A stretch of DNA of 64,000 nucleotides from Crocodylus rhombifer (lineage: Eukaryota > Chordata > Crocodylia > Crocodylidae), in assembly GCA_038503035.1 (NCBI GenBank), contig JAVSML010020777.1, positions 1 to 64,000 on the forward strand, in the 5' to 3' direction. Below are positions 11,101 to 23,800 of the stretch, in pieces. Each line of letters opens with the position of its first letter. Position 1 is the first letter of the stretch. The notes beneath the pieces are model-generated. The model was given only the letters and a program-made list of their open reading frames with translations. It was not told the origin of the DNA and did no database searches. The position numbers were made by a program, and so were the translations under genes.

Positions 11101-14100
11101 GCTTCTCCTGATTTCCAAACTAGTCTTTTCCAATTACCATCACACAAAGTTTGGTTTTCCTGTTTCTCTAAGAGGTGATCCATCAAGGGCACCATAATGC
11201 TAAGCAGCAGCGATTTAAAAAAAAACCCCAAAACTTGCTCACCTGACCTAGCTACTACACTTCACAGACTGGTGTGTGGGTGTTTATCCCTTAGCTAGCT
11301 TCTCTTTTGCCTCCCCCAAATAGACAGCTTTGTATATATGTCAAAGCAACAAACTTCATACTGAGATGTCATCCTCTGCTTCCATTGCCTGCCTATTAAT
11401 TTCAAACAAGCACCTTCATGCTTTCTCCCATTCTGTTCCTAGCACTAAAAGGAACTCCCCTTAAAGATACTAAAACTGCTTTAAAATTCTTTGCCTACAG
11501 AAAATACAGCAAATGGTAGCCATTGGTTTGTTAGGAACACTGCCCATCATATCAATGGTCAATAGTGTCTGACTTTTTTCCCCTTGTGCTCTCTATCTGT
11601 CTGTTAGCATCCACTGTCTCTTTTCTGATGCTTAGACTTTTAAGCTTGTCAAGGCATGTTTGTACAGTATCTATCACAATAAGGTTCTGGTCTATAGTTC
11701 AGTGTTTTAGGTGCTGTGGTAACACAAACAAATTATAATGATACATTCATTTTCTGGTATGAGTTAAGGACAGCATCTCAGAGTCTCCATCATGTTTTTA
11801 TAGTGAAAAATCTTGACTTTTAGAGTATTTGGATAGATTACTTTTGTTACCTATCAACACTTAAGGAAAACCTCACTTTTGCAAACACTTTCTTATTGAT
11901 TTCATTTGTAGGCTCATGATAGAGCTACCATCTGACAGATTTTGTCAAAAATTGATATTCATCCCTGGGAACTTGTAAGTAACAAGAACTGTGATGCTAC
12001 AAGACATAGAGGGATTGACTTAGAAGCAGACTTTTCTGAGGAAGCTCTTACTCAATCATTTGCTTTTCTGGAGCATATCAGAACGTCCAGAACCATGATG
12101 TTGTTGTATACAAACTGATGAGCCATCTGGAAGTGGTACAACCCTGATTTAGGTATCTGTAAATTTTGCAAAAATATGGAGTTCAGAGTTCATCATCCTG
12201 TATATCATTTTCCCTCACTTTACAAATGATCAATCATTCTTTGCAGCAGATTGCTAACATATCCATATGCTACTGCGAATTCATTTACTTTTTTTACTCA
12301 TGAAAATGCAGTTTTATAAGATCCAGATGATGCTTGGGAGTTTTACCTGATTCGAAGTGGCTAATTATAGAGGACATGCCTGGTTTCAGTCTTAAATCCC
12401 TATGGTGATGCAAGATGGTTCTTTCTAGATCTACAGAAGTGAAGCTAGTATTTTTCTTTATTGTGTGGTCTATGTTGGGCCCTTTTTTAGTTCACAAAGG
12501 CTCTGCATCATACTTTGGAAACACTTCCTCCTTAAAATAACATTCTGGATTAGATTCCTTTGGGGGAAAATTTCCACCCCAGCCCCTGCAACTAAAATGA
12601 GCTATTGATAGTTTTATGAGTAAGATTTAAATAGCTGACAGTTTTTGGCAGTGTAAACCCTATCTTTTATCTATTACTATGCTTCCAGCAACCCATACAC
12701 TACAAGACTGAGACCATATACCAAACAGGTCACATATGTAAACTACTAAATCCTTCTAAGATGTTAGCACTATTGTCACTCTCTCTATAACCTGTTCTCA
12801 GCTTCTCTGCAGAAAACTACTGTTTTATGTTATTTTAAGTTTTTTGTTTTCCCAGAATGATATATGAGCTTCCCTCAATACTTTTAGACATAGGAACACT
12901 GTTTTCAGTGATGCCTTGCAAATGCTTACAATGGATGAAGACTAAGGAATCCAATGAGCTATGACAGCCATATTACCCAGTGTCTGATAGCTGATGCATG
13001 CAGTATGTCTGTGGTTAGATGTACAACTCCCCTGGTGCCTCCCTGAGGGCTGTCTTGCCTGGTACATATAATGCTGACTTATGCCTTTTGGATACTATCC
13101 TGCAAGATGAGTAACATCTAGCAAGAGTCCCATGTCTTGCATCTGAACATTTAAGAAATATCATGACACCTGTTTTTCCTCTTTTATTACTAATCATGGA
13201 GGGAGCTGCATCTTTATATTGTCCTATGTAATATAAAGCATTTTTAGTGTGGGATTAGCAATTTTAGCCTGGCATGAACTTGCTGTCTGCATGTGTTGTT
13301 CCAGTATGAGCCATTTCTGTGGGTACTCAGATGACATATGCTCTTGAAAACACAACATACTTAAAGATATGAATCTTGGCTTAAGATGGGACTGGAAATG
13401 GTGATATTTTTGCCCTTGAGAACTTCTGTGTAAGCAGAATGAGTTCATCCTAGTGGTACTTTTGGAATTACTAAAACAATGCACTTCATTTCCCTTGGAG
13501 ATAACTGTGCCTATGGATCATCCCTGCTGCTCATAGCCACCAAGACTATCAAACTGCTCCCAGATGGCCTGTGATTCAACTCCCAGAGCTATATGTTTTA
13601 TTTTGCGAGTAGTCAGACACAAAAAGGGAGAAAAAGATGTTCATGACAGTGTATCTCTTAGGCTTCGTTTTCTTGATTTATTCTTTAAAGGTCACAATGG
13701 TATTCACATGAGCTCTGAATCCCACTGGAAGTGAGAATGCTAGATCATTGGAGCTGGAAGTTTCATTCCAAACTGGGCCTGATGGCTGTGTAATGGCTGA
13801 TCAGGGGTCAAATAGAAGTTTGATAAGACTGGCTTTCACTGCTAATTATCTGGCTCATACAAGATGTTTGTAATCAGAGAAAGGGTCAAATGTTTCTTCC
13901 TAAGATGACCTTTCAAGTTGCTTTACAAATAAGTTTATCTGGATTCTGACCAAATTGTCTGACTCTATGGAAAGAAATCCATGTTCTACCTGGCAACTGA
14001 AAGTCATTAGAGAAGAAATTACAGGAACTTCTTGAGGAAGGGCACTAGGATGTTACTTCTTCTAATATGTGATGATTAAGAAATTGTGGTTGAATACCAG

Positions 14101-14198
14101 AATTGTTGAGGAAAATTACTGAGAAGATTACAGCAAGGCAATTCCTGCAAAATCTGGTATTTCTTTTTTTAATGCTACTGGTTTTAGAAGGAGACATA
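11101..14198. other. Unassigned stretch with one SINE-like scrap
   Basis: AT-rich sequence with no recognisable exon. Minus-strand frames at 13015-13197 and 13224-13484 show no family I know. It may contain a very old LINE, but I could not place it. Confidence 0.5.
11640..11755 (+). repeat. Ancient MIR/CORE-SINE-like 3' fragment
   Basis: The order is TGTACAGTATCTATCACAAT, a GGTTCTGGTC block, then TTTTAGGTGCTGTGGTAACA. The same order appears at about 38285-38365 (TGTACAGCACCTAATG, then GGGGCTTTAAGATGCTATC). It matches the general layout of amniote SINE tails that run from 'gtacagcgcctagcac' into 'aggcgctac'. Confidence 0.45.
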
Positions 14199-14800
14199 TC
14201 ATAGAATCATAGAAGTAGGGTCAGAAGGGACCTTGTAGATCTTCAAGTATGACCCCCTGCCTGGGCAGGAGAAAAACTGGGCTCAAATTGACTCCAGCCA
14301 GGTAGGCATCAAGCCTCTTCTTAAAGATCTCCAGGGTAGGAACCAGCACCACTTCCCTTGGAAGTTGGTTCCAGATCCTAGGTGCCCTGACAGTGAAGTA
14401 GTTCTTGCGGATGCCTAATCTAAACCTCCTCTCCAACAACTTGTGGCTATTATTCCTTGTTATGCCAGGGGGTGCTAGGGGAAACAAGGTCTCTCCCAAA
14501 TCCTTCTGATCCCCCCCTAGTGAGTTTATAGATGGTTACCAGGTCCCCCTTAGCCCTCTCTTGTGAAGGCTGAACAGGTTCAGGTCCTGCAGTCTGTCAT
14601 TGTAGGGCCTGCCCTGTTGTCCCTGGCTCATGCGGGTGGCCCTCCTCTGGACCCTCTCCATGTTGTCCACATCCCTCCTAAAGTGGGGTGCACAGAACTG
14701 GATGCAGTACTCCAACTGTGACCTGGCCAGTGTTGTGTAGAGGGGGAGGATCACCTCCTTGGTCCTACTTGAGATGCACTTGTGGATATCATGGGTACTG
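14199..14800 (-). mobile_element. CR1 LINE fragment 1, 5'-truncated
   Basis: The plus strand starts TCATAGAATCATAGAAGTAG, the reverse complement of the CR1 3' terminus. Within it, minus-strand frames encode the C-terminal end of CR1 ORF2. The copy keeps only about 600 bp of 3' sequence, typical of incomplete reverse transcription. CR1 elements copy themselves by target-primed reverse transcription and usually make no clear target duplication; none is seen here. Confidence 0.9.
14221..14754 (-). pseudogene. CR1 ORF2 C-terminal remnant
   Basis: Two minus-strand frames give the post-palm region of the CR1 reverse transcriptase. Frame 14536-14754 contains LPLYTTLARSQLEYCIQF, VQRRATRM and LNLFSLHKRGLRG. 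Frame 14221-14499 contains RLGIRKNYFTVRAPRIWNQL and PREVV, then LEIFKKRLD. A frame change and stops separate them, so the product is dead. No palm motifs remain. Confidence 0.85.
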
Positions 14801-15549
14801 CTTCATGATGACCAGGTCTTTGTAATAATTTTTGATATATTCGTTTCTTTCTATCCATATTACTCTGAGGTAGTGTTGTCATTTCTATAATTCCTAACAA
14901 GAGCAGAAATATCAAATAAATTGTGGAGATTATTGTTTGGTCTGCAAGGTGTTGAGTATTCTATTTTGAAAGATTCCAAAGTACACACTTAACTTTAAGT
15001 ATAAAACCGGTAACAACTAGTGATTTAAAATATTGGCTTTACTGCTTTCAAGCTAAACCAGCAAATAAATTACACGTTTTGAGGATTAAAATCTTTGACC
15101 ATCCCTGATGAGGTGATGTGTTGGCCTTTTGTAGCTAAGGTTCACATCTTCAGATTTGGCAACCCACTGCTTCTGGACATCCAGGCAGCAGAGAAAGTTT
15201 TTGTCATACACATTCCAAGAGAGATGCAGAATCTGTTTCATATGTGTTGCTCACCATAATTATCTATTATATATTGCAGTTAAATTTATATTATTGCAAC
15301 ATGCCATTCATGGGCCTACAGATAGTATCTACCTGTTCACTGAACTTAAGTCCTTTAGTGGGTGCTTTGCCTCAGTACTTTGTAATATGAACTGGCTACC
15401 ATTGCTTTCTTATTTTTTCCAATGGTAAAAGTCAGTTACACCTAGCTAAAGCTAACAGATCCCACATTTCACACCTTCTGAATTCTAATTATTTTCAGTT
15501 GCTCCTGGAACCATATTTGCCAAAAAAGTTTTGTATTCTAGTAAGGCAT

Positions 15550-16715
15550 GCCATAGCATAACCAGGACTGGATGACCAGAGCAGCCACTGCTGGTGTCAA
15601 CTTAGGGGAAAGAGAAGTTGAAAATAAACCACTGCTGTCACAGCCACATGGTTTTGCCAGTGGCACAGTGGCAGCTGGATGTCATCATTGCCTCCATGTA
15701 TTGCAGCAGCCCTGGGCAGCCAGCTGCATTGTTACTCCTCTGGTGGATGCACAGGGAGGTGTCTTCCTCTTTGAAAATTGCTTGCCTTTTTGATCCACCA
15801 AAACCCTGGTTTATACTCTGCAGCTTTTCTGGGAGCTTGAGAGGGTACACTCAGGTAATAGGCTATGTTTGAAAGGGAGTCTATTTTAAAGCTGAAGCAT
15901 TATCAATAGAGGGTTTCCCTTCCTTTGGGGGAAGGAAGGGGCTGCCACCCTGGTCACCCCTGTGATTTGACCCACCAGCTGGCTCTTTCCCAACTCTGTG
16001 TCACCTCCAGTCTTTCACCTGCCATGACTTTGATGTTATCCTGCCTGTTGTTGGGGGAGGAGGTCCCTGAGGCCAGGAGTAACCTTATTCATCATCTTGC
16101 TTACCCTCTTATTGGCCCCTCCTGAGATTCCAGTCTCATCAGGCCAGTCTCAACCCCTCTATCTTAGAGCTAGCTTCTGGCACCTATACCGGGTGAGTGC
16201 CATAAAATACGTCCCTGCTCGTGGCCTCCCACGCCTCTGTAGCCACGTCCTGGTCCTCCAGTCTCAAGTTCAAAAGGGAACAAAAACAAACTAGCTGCTT
16301 CACAGAGCAAATAATCTCCCTCCCTCACAGTAAATGTTGCCCACAAGCCCTACCTCTATTGGTGCCATCTCACCCCAGCTCTTCTGGGTGGCTTCGGTGC
16401 CTGACTGTCCATCCATCTCCAGTAGCTGTTCTGTCCCAGGAGCTCTTCTCCCTATTGCATGCACGGTCTACTTCTTACATGGTCAGAGACTGGGCTTAGA
16501 TTCCCAAACCCAGCCTTCTTCTGGCCATGTGATTTTTTGCACCCAAGGACAATGTCCAGCAAATTGGCTCATTAGCTGCCTGGCCTTTGTAGTCCTTGAC
16601 TCAGTCTACCCCGGGCTGCAACTCCTTGCTGCCCTTTTTGGCTCTAGTTTTCCTATCCTCTCAAGCCTTCCTAGAAACCGGGATAGCGGTTCCCTGTTAC
16701 AGTTCTTTTGAGATG
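15550..16715. other. GC-richer island of unknown origin
   Basis: This 1.2-kb block is clearly richer in G+C, with more CpG (for example ACGCC, CACGTCC, CCCGGG) than the AT-rich flanks. It has overlapping short open frames on both strands and a GGGTGAGTG donor-like site at about 16189. An interspersed repeat such as a solo LTR is possible, but I saw no TG...CA ends or target duplication, and I recognise no protein. Confidence 0.35.
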
Positions 16716-16883
16716 ATTGGCTGATTTTTGCCCTTGGTTTGTGCAGTTGCCTGAATAATTGGTGTTGGACTTCATGCCTAGATCTAAAAGGAGAAGTCAT
16801 AGTGAAGATGGTGACAAAGATGTTAATTCCATTTCAGAAATATCTACCAGCAACTGAATGTGTTTCTAGAAATGTTACTGTTT

Positions 16884-17045
16884 GAGTAGAGGCAATATCT
16901 TTTATTAGACCAACTAAATAGTTGCAAAAACATTGTTCTTTGCAAGCATTATTTGCGACTATTTAGTTGGTGTAATAAAAGATATCTCCTGTACTCAAAG
17001 AGTTTTGTCTACCTGTTTTCTTAGACCAACACAGCTACAACGAAC
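16884..17045. repeat. Hairpin-forming interspersed repeat
   Basis: An imperfect inverted repeat has arms at 16884-16930 and 16952-16996. AATATCTTTTATTAGACCAA on one side pairs with TTGGTGTAATAAAAGATAT on the other, around a 20-base loop. It is followed by TTAGACCAACACAGCTACAA, which I recognise as a common interspersed repeat tail in reptile DNA. A folded-back MITE or a SINE end are both possible. Confidence 0.55.
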
Positions 17046-18733
17046 AGTCTAGAAATGTTACCATGATTTTAAAAAGAGAACGATTCCCTTGGTAATAATA
17101 ATCTGTGAAAAATTCCTGTGCAAATGCGAAATCTTTGGTAACATAGATTTTTTTAAAGACTTAAACACATATTTATTGCCATTCTTTCCCTAATGCACAG
17201 GTAGTAATCAGTGCCATTAGTCTGGTGGGGACAAAATACCCTACTTAGTTTTAAAATGCAGTTTGATCAGTTTATGAAAGGAATCATATGGCATGGTTGC
17301 CTGTGACAGCATGGGACTGAACACAGTGACCTGAGAGCTCTTTTCCTTTTCTGTATTCCTGTATCTCTAGACAGGCTGAGAGGAAACCAGAAAAAGGATG
17401 GTATGATCCAAAGGGAATAGATATGGCTGAACTTTTCTAAATAATAGATTTACTTTAGATAAACAGCCAAATGAGGACTCGGGGCCTTGCCACCCTGCAC
17501 TGTGATATTTCTACTTTTTTTTAACTGTATTTGTCTCATTCTCCCTTTATCTTTAAGAATAACTGATGGGAATGGTATTTTTAGTGCTGAGGAAATGGTG
17601 AAAAGAAGAGAGGCATGTTTAGGAAGAAAGATGAGAAGTAAAACTTTTGCCATGTTTTGTTTAAGGAAGTGATAGAGCATGCATGGAAAAAGATCAGACA
17701 GGAAGAAATAGGAGCCTGTTTGGGGTAAAGAATCAGTTTTAAGAATTTCATCACTCTTTGTTCATACACAGGTTCCCTCTGTGTCTAACTAATGTATAAT
17801 ATTGATGGATTTTAAGGGGATAAATGGATGCATTGGATACAAGTTAGAAATTCACAGATGAAAGGGATTATATACATTCAAATTATTATTATATTTGGTT
17901 ATTTTATGGCATATTTCTCAACTATCTAACCTATAAATCAAGTTCATAATGAGAACATTGCTCAGTACTGGTGCCAAACCAAAGGGATGCCATCAAAATT
18001 AGCAATTTAATATTTAAAAATAACCCTGAAAACCTCCAAGCCATTGTGACAAACAACTTAACACACACAAAAAATAAAGAACACATAAGACAACTTCCAA
18101 AAGGTGGCCACATACTTACAAAGGAGCCATACACTGGTGTATTGAGATGGGAAGAGAAACTTTTATAATTCATAAGTAGTGAAAGCTTTCCCTTACTTCT
18201 GGGATAAATATATCTCATTTCAACCCGTTAGGTATACTTTATATGTAACATTTATATCTTGCTGAGTGATTAGTTTAAACAGCTATTTTTATCCTGCATT
18301 TCAGTCCACAACTCTCTAATGTTAATTAGTATTAGGAAGGAAGTATGTTTTCTTCACATGCCATAGCAAATGTGCTTTATATAATGATTACAGAACTTGT
18401 TTGATCTTTTGTTTTTACTGAACACAGTCTACAGCACTGATGGCAAACTGTTTGGTTTTAGTTTTCTTGTGCCTTGGGCTGTTTTCCACTGTGTGAAATT
18501 GCTTAACTTTTTTTTTTTAGGTGTCTCTCCACAATCACTAAAACTGTTGGAGTAAGATAGAATTTCACTCCAAAGTTCCTTTAGATCACTGCCTTTTAGC
18601 AAGTAGTTCAATAGCCCTGCTTCTCCTTGTCTTCCTATGACTTCTAAGAAGGCTCAGCTAGAACTGATGTTATCACGAGCTCAGATAGAAGAGTTCAAAG
18701 GTTAGTTACAAGCTGTTCAGGTGTGGCAGAGAG
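17046..18733. other. Unassigned AT-rich stretch
   Basis: No exon or repeat boundary is recognised. Short open frames at 17487-17672 and 17931-18218 overlap others on the opposite strand and lack domain signals. Confidence 0.5.
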
Positions 18734-18781
18734 GATATAATATAATATAATATAATATAATATAATATAATATAATATAAT
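18734..18781. repeat. (TATAA)n microsatellite
   Basis: About nine perfect 5-bp units. The array is uninterrupted and therefore probably still length-variable. Confidence 0.95.
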
Positions 18782-18814
18782 GCTTAGTCTGTATGTCTGT
18801 CCGTAACACCCTTG

Positions 18815-18866
18815 GAGCATTCTGATTGGTTAGTGAAACAACCAATCAGAGTGTGGAGCATCACCA
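18815..18866. repeat. Short hairpin with paired CCAAT motifs
   Basis: GAGCATTCTGATTGGTTAG and CAACCAATCAGAGTGTGGAGC form an inverted repeat with a loop of a few bases. Each arm carries a CCAAT/ATTGG pentamer. It lies just after the microsatellite and before a GC-richer block ending at about 19025. It could be the tip of an unidentified mobile element. Confidence 0.4.
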
Positions 18867-19779
18867 TGATGAAGAGGACAGGCCTCACCACCCTTTCTGC
18901 CCCCTTCCCCCAAGGCCCTGCTTCTTGGAGGAAATGGGAATGGAGGGGACAGAGCAGGAGGGTGAGGCCAGCAGTGGGGGTGAGACTATAATGACAGGGG
19001 TGGAGGGGATGGAGTGAGGGGGCCAAGCCAGCAGCTGTTTCACCCCTTAGTAAGTTGATCCCAGATCAAATGCATGTGTGGACACACTCAGAGTGTCTGA
19101 ATCTGGAGTTTTGCCTTAGTTCCCTCTTTATAAAACCTGTAATTCTAAGACAGATTCCCTAGCCTGGTTTTGACTCACTAGTTCATGTGATCTACTGCTC
19201 TGCACATGGTAGTTGCATCTCTGACCTGTATGTTACTTCATTTTGGTCTTCTTCGTCTAACCGTTTATAAAATAAACTTTGGATTTGTTCAGGGAGGGAA
19301 ATATGTCATAGCATAGTAAAGCCTTTTGGAAGAGATAATAGCAGAAAACAATGAACCAAAGGCTTCTGTAGCTGCTGTGCAATGAATCATCAATAATTTA
19401 AAATTAATTCTTGCTTCCTTCAGAACAGAAAAAATAATACCAGAATTAAACTGGGTAAACATTAAGGGACAAAGTACCCTTGAGAACAGAGGTCTTGAAA
19501 TCCTGAAGAGTGAGCTTTTGGGAATAGAATTTCTCTCATCTTTATGGCCAATTTTTTCTCTTGCCCACCAGAAAAATGAGAAGTCAATTGGTCTTTTATT
19601 GTTTCGGTGCTGTAATGAATTCCCCTCCCCCTGCCACCAATTAATTTTTTATTGAATTTTGAGGAAGATAGATTTACAACCACCATGAACAGGAGACAGT
19701 AAAAAATAGATAAAAGATTTAGACAATGTGGTCAGGTAGATTTAGAACTGAGCCATGAGCCAGGAACTCATAATGGCAG

Positions 19780-19985
19780 CTCTGCTAATAATACACAGGT
19801 TAGGCTTGGGCAAGTCACATATTATCATTTGTGCCTTATTTCTCTCATTAGTAAAACAGAACTGTTAACACCCATCTATTTAACAAGCCTGGTGTGAACA
19901 TTAATGTAATGCCCATAGGGATTTGAACTATCCAACATCATTATTATCATCATCATTATCATTGGTTATTGTTATTATTATATAG
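19780..19985 (+). repeat. MIR-like SINE
   Basis: The order follows a MIR: CTTGGGCAAGTCACATATTA, then GTGCCTTATTTCTCTCATTA and GTAAAACAGAACTG, an AACACC block, and a (ATTATC/ATT)n tail from 19940. The match is diverged, as expected for an ancient amniote SINE. Confidence 0.6.
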
Positions 19986-20917
19986 CTATTATATATCTTT
20001 ACTGTCTTTAATATTTTAGAACCTTTAAAAATGTGTACATACAATTTCACACCCAAATGACCTGTTAGATATTTAATTAATCCTTTGATTGCACTGGCAT
20101 TAAGAGCTCTGTACATATATGCATACTTTTTATAGCTTGCGTGTATACTGCAGGGATAGCAATTACTGATTGTAAACTATTATCCAATTGTATCTTTTTA
20201 AACATTAATTGTTAACAGAAAATTTTTGCAAATGTGGTTACTTTGTGAAACTGTTCATTTTGAGCTATTGGCTAGTCATGAAGTCCCCACTTTGCTATTT
20301 TTCTATTCATGGTATGGATTCAGTCATATAAGTTGTGTGTTATTTATGTCCCCTGATTGATTGACAGTATCTTTAAGTGGACACTGCCAAAAAATAGATA
20401 TTCCTTTTGACTCTTTATTTATATGCAACTACTTGTATTTATAATGAAAAGCAGCTATCGGCCAAGCAGTTATGTAAGCAGGAACTCATTCACATGAATG
20501 TTCATAAAAAGTGAAAAAGAGAGTGAAACTGAACATTCACTATGAACTCAAACAGATGTTTATGGACACTATTTTATAGTGTTAGTCTAGATGTAAAGGG
20601 TGTGCATGCATCATTGTACATTAACAATTCATTCTACTGCATCAAAATCATATTGTATTAGTGTTCAGAGGATTCAAATTTTTTTGCACTGAAAATTTTT
20701 GAATGTTAATAATTATTCTCGCAATTAGTGTCTCAATTGGTTTTGATTATCTTACCACCAAGCTGTGTCATCTGAAACAGTATGCTGTGTATCTCTGAGT
20801 AGGAAATAAAACATTTAAAAATGTGTGATGATGCTGTTAGGACTTTCCAATTTTAATTTCCATTAAATTGACATGACTGGTATATAGAACCTTGTCTGTC
20901 AAAGACCATCTTAGTAT

Positions 20918-21035
20918 AGTGGCCAGGTACAAGCACTACACTTTTATCGGTATAAGTTCACCACATACAAAATGGCAGGACCCAGTCTAAGATTTGTTCC
21001 CCCTCTTTCCCACCAAAGGGCAAATGTGAGTTCTG
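20918..21035 (+). repeat. Dispersed repeat, copy 2 of the family at 4038
   Basis: It shares with 4038-4240 the start GGCCAGGTACA, the AAATGGCAG block and the CACCAAAGGG(C/T)AAATGTG end. It is shorter by an internal deletion of about 80 bp. Confidence 0.5.
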
Positions 21036-22457
21036 TCCAAATAAGAATCATTCAATATTTTTAAGATAATCATTTGATACAAGTGCTTTTTCAGATATGA
21101 CACTTGGTCTTTTACTGTAAAGGACTAGAATTAATACATTTTTTCTAATTTATTACAGATTTATAAAATAACCATCAAGTGAGGAAGGACATCATTTACC
21201 TGCAAAAACTGGAGGACTATGAGAAAATAGCTATAAGGCAGCACTAGGTCCATAGTGCTCAACAAAAGAAAAAGAAAATACAGGAGTAAATGTCATCCCA
21301 GATTAAGTTGTAGGTTATGTTTGCTTAAATAGTCATCCTCTCTTATTCTGGAAGCCTCTGGTTAGAAAATGATTATACCTTATGTTTATTCACATTTATG
21401 TGAAGTGTCTTGGACAAATTAACAAGACCTGCTGGTGGTGTCAATGTAGATTATACTTTTTCACACATCTCTTTTGTACTTCAGGATATTCCGCCAACTT
21501 AGATCCCTTCTGATTCATGCATTATATTTGGCTGGGGAGAAAGAGGAGGCTGAAGAAAACATGGCCTCCAGCACTTTGTTTATGAGAGCATCCTTCCAGC
21601 AATCAATGTCCATGTGGGACGGAAGCAGTTTTCACCCCTGAGATAAGAATCAAGCAATGTTGCCAAGTGCACATTCTTCCCTTTCAAACATTTTTCTGCT
21701 TCTGAAGTCTGAGGAGAGCACAGCTCTGCTCACCCAAAGAATGAATAAGGGACTGAAAGCATATGAATTGCCACTACACCAGCAGCACAGCATTAATGCT
21801 TTAAGCACCCCACACACCAAGGTATCCACCTTTTTTGTTTTCTGCCATGCTCATTTATGTGAAATACCTTAAACATGCTATCATAACAATGTACCATGTA
21901 GGTTAAATGACTAAAAACTGTGAGCTCAATTTTATTTCATTGAAGTCACTAATACAGGGCAAAATCCTGAATACTTACTAAAACTGTTGTTGAAATTTTA
22001 ATGGAAATTTTGCCTGACTTGAATTTTTCTCGGTAAGTAAAAATAAAAAGAACAAATAAGAATAGTAGTCTCTTAAAATATAATCTGGCTGTCCTAATTC
22101 ACACCAAATAGATTGATAGAAAATATGCTTTTATTTTCTTTTCACTCCCTTTTTCTGATGTCAAGGCCAAAATTCCTTTGAACTTCAGTAGTAATACATG
22201 TTTGAAATACTGATTTCCAGTCACTGGTAAAAGATTGTTAACATTCAGTTCTCAACAGTTACATTTTCAGCTTGCAAAACTTAGGAATTTTTTTGTATGT
22301 CATTGGCTTCCCTTGACCCATCCTCTGCTTCTAGAAAACATAGAAGTAGCACTCTCAATAGCTGCTTTGCCAACCTACAGATGCTGTTAAAGCACCAAAG
22401 AAATGAATTGTACTCCATGCAGTGATGAACTGGATTCTCCCCTGCTTTGAACCTTGT

Positions 22458-22815
22458 GGGCACATCCAGATGAATACACATGTGCCTCTTGCAGCATCCC
22501 AAACCAGTTTGAGACACTGCAAGAGGCACACTGCAAATGAAAAAATCTTTCTCCACGCTGCATATTTGCAGCACAGGCTCAAAACTTGATACCTGGAGAT
22601 CCAGGTATCAATAATACCCTGGGGGAAAAAGCAGGGCAGGGTATGGTCCTGGACCATGCCTTGAGGTAACCAGGAAGCCAGTCCTCCACAGAGACACTTT
22701 GATTTCTGACCAGGGTGTCTCTATGTGCTTCTGCTGCCCCAGCATGCAGCCCATGCACCCTTAGTGTGCCAGGGCAAGCAGAAGTGCCATGAGGATCAGG
22801 ACCCAGGCACTGTCA
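22458..22815 (+). repeat. Conserved end module B, copy 2
   Basis: Aligns with the minus strand of 8086-8422: TIR, GCCTCTTGC, AATGAAAAAAT, GGGCAGGGTATGGTCC / GGGCATGGTCC, GACCATGCC and a trailing CAGGGCAAG block, in the same order with small indels. Confidence 0.7.
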
Positions 22816-23720
22816 GGGGTAAGTAGGGACTGTGGGGGGGATGTGCTTGTGTGGGGGACTGTGGGGAATTGTGTGGAGGTGGGGGGGCTGGTTGGGGGAC
22901 ATGGGTCCTCTGCAGGGTGCACAGATCCCCCCCCTGCGGCAACGGTAGTAGTGGGGTGCCCAGGGCCTACTGCTGCCAGCTCCTCCATGGTGTGGTGCTG
23001 CACAACACAGTACAGCATGGCCCCAATCACCACAGAGCCAGTGCCACCTGGGCTGCTCATTGTGGGACTGACCTGGTTTGCCACAGCACCACGCAGGTCT
23101 GTGTGCCTTTCTGCAGCACTGGGGCCATTCATGCTGTCACCTGGGGGGCCGGCACTGCTTGGAGGGACCATGTGGTGTGCTGGGCTGGGTCCTGCTTCCA
23201 TGGAAACAGCCCGGCCCAGCGGTGTGCGCCTTGTGGAGGTAGGCCCCAGACTGGCATGACACGTGGTCTTCACAAGCAACACCTGCCCTGAGTGACAGCA
23301 CGAGTGGCCCCAGTGCTGCAGAAAGGCACATGGCCCCATGCAGTACTTCAGCAAGCTAGGCCAGTCCCATGACAAGCAACACAGGTGGCACTGGCTCTGT
23401 GATGATCAGGGCCATGCCATGGGAGGGTTGCCAGCAGCAGGCCCTGAGCTCCCCATGCCCACTGCTGCTGTGGGTGTGAGTTGTGGGCCCTGTGCAGAGG
23501 GGCTGTGGCCCTGCACAGGGGGGATGGGACCCTGTGATGGGGGGAGGGAGAAGTCCATGTGCTGTATGGGTGTGCTGCACACTGTGGGGGGCAAGGGACA
23601 CACACCTCCTGAGCAGCCCCCTCACACAGTTCCTCCACATCCACAGTCCCCCAACAATCCCCCCACACCTACCCACACACTGACCCTCATCCCCCCCACA
23701 TTCCCCCATCAAACACCCAT
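22790..23720. repeat. 0.9-kb imperfect palindrome centred near 23216
   Basis: The arms pair over most of their length. For example CACAGAGCCAGTGCCACCTG at 23031 pairs with its complement ending at 23400, and TTTCTGCAGCACTGGGGCCA near 23107 pairs near 23325; both give a centre of about 23216. The outer arms (GGGACTGTGGGGG at 22826; CCACAGTCCCCCAAC at 23641) pair with an offset of a few tens of bases, so indels have accumulated. The open frames on both strands here mirror one another. Confidence 0.7.
22815..22827 (+). promoter_or_regulatory. Splice-donor-like site, copy 2
   Basis: CAGGG followed by GTAAGTAGG starts the copy-specific interior. Its position and strand relative to the element match GTGAGTAAG of the other copy. 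It is a good match to the vertebrate donor consensus; splicing itself is not shown. Confidence 0.35.
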
Positions 23721-23800
23721 TGTGTGATAAGAAAACTAAATGCAAACATCAAAACAGATAGCTATTTAGAATTTATTTTATTATGATGATAGAGACATTG

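Larger units (their letters stand above)
18867..22454. other. Mostly unassigned AT-rich stretch
   Basis: Apart from the SINE-like fragment at about 19780 and the dispersed repeat at 20918, no gene or repeat is recognised. No exon-like open frame with splice context was found. Confidence 0.5.

Noticed and set aside
22761..23375. 204-codon minus-strand frame and 156- and 146-codon plus-strand frames
   Set aside because: They fall in the palindrome and mirror one another, with no recognisable domain.
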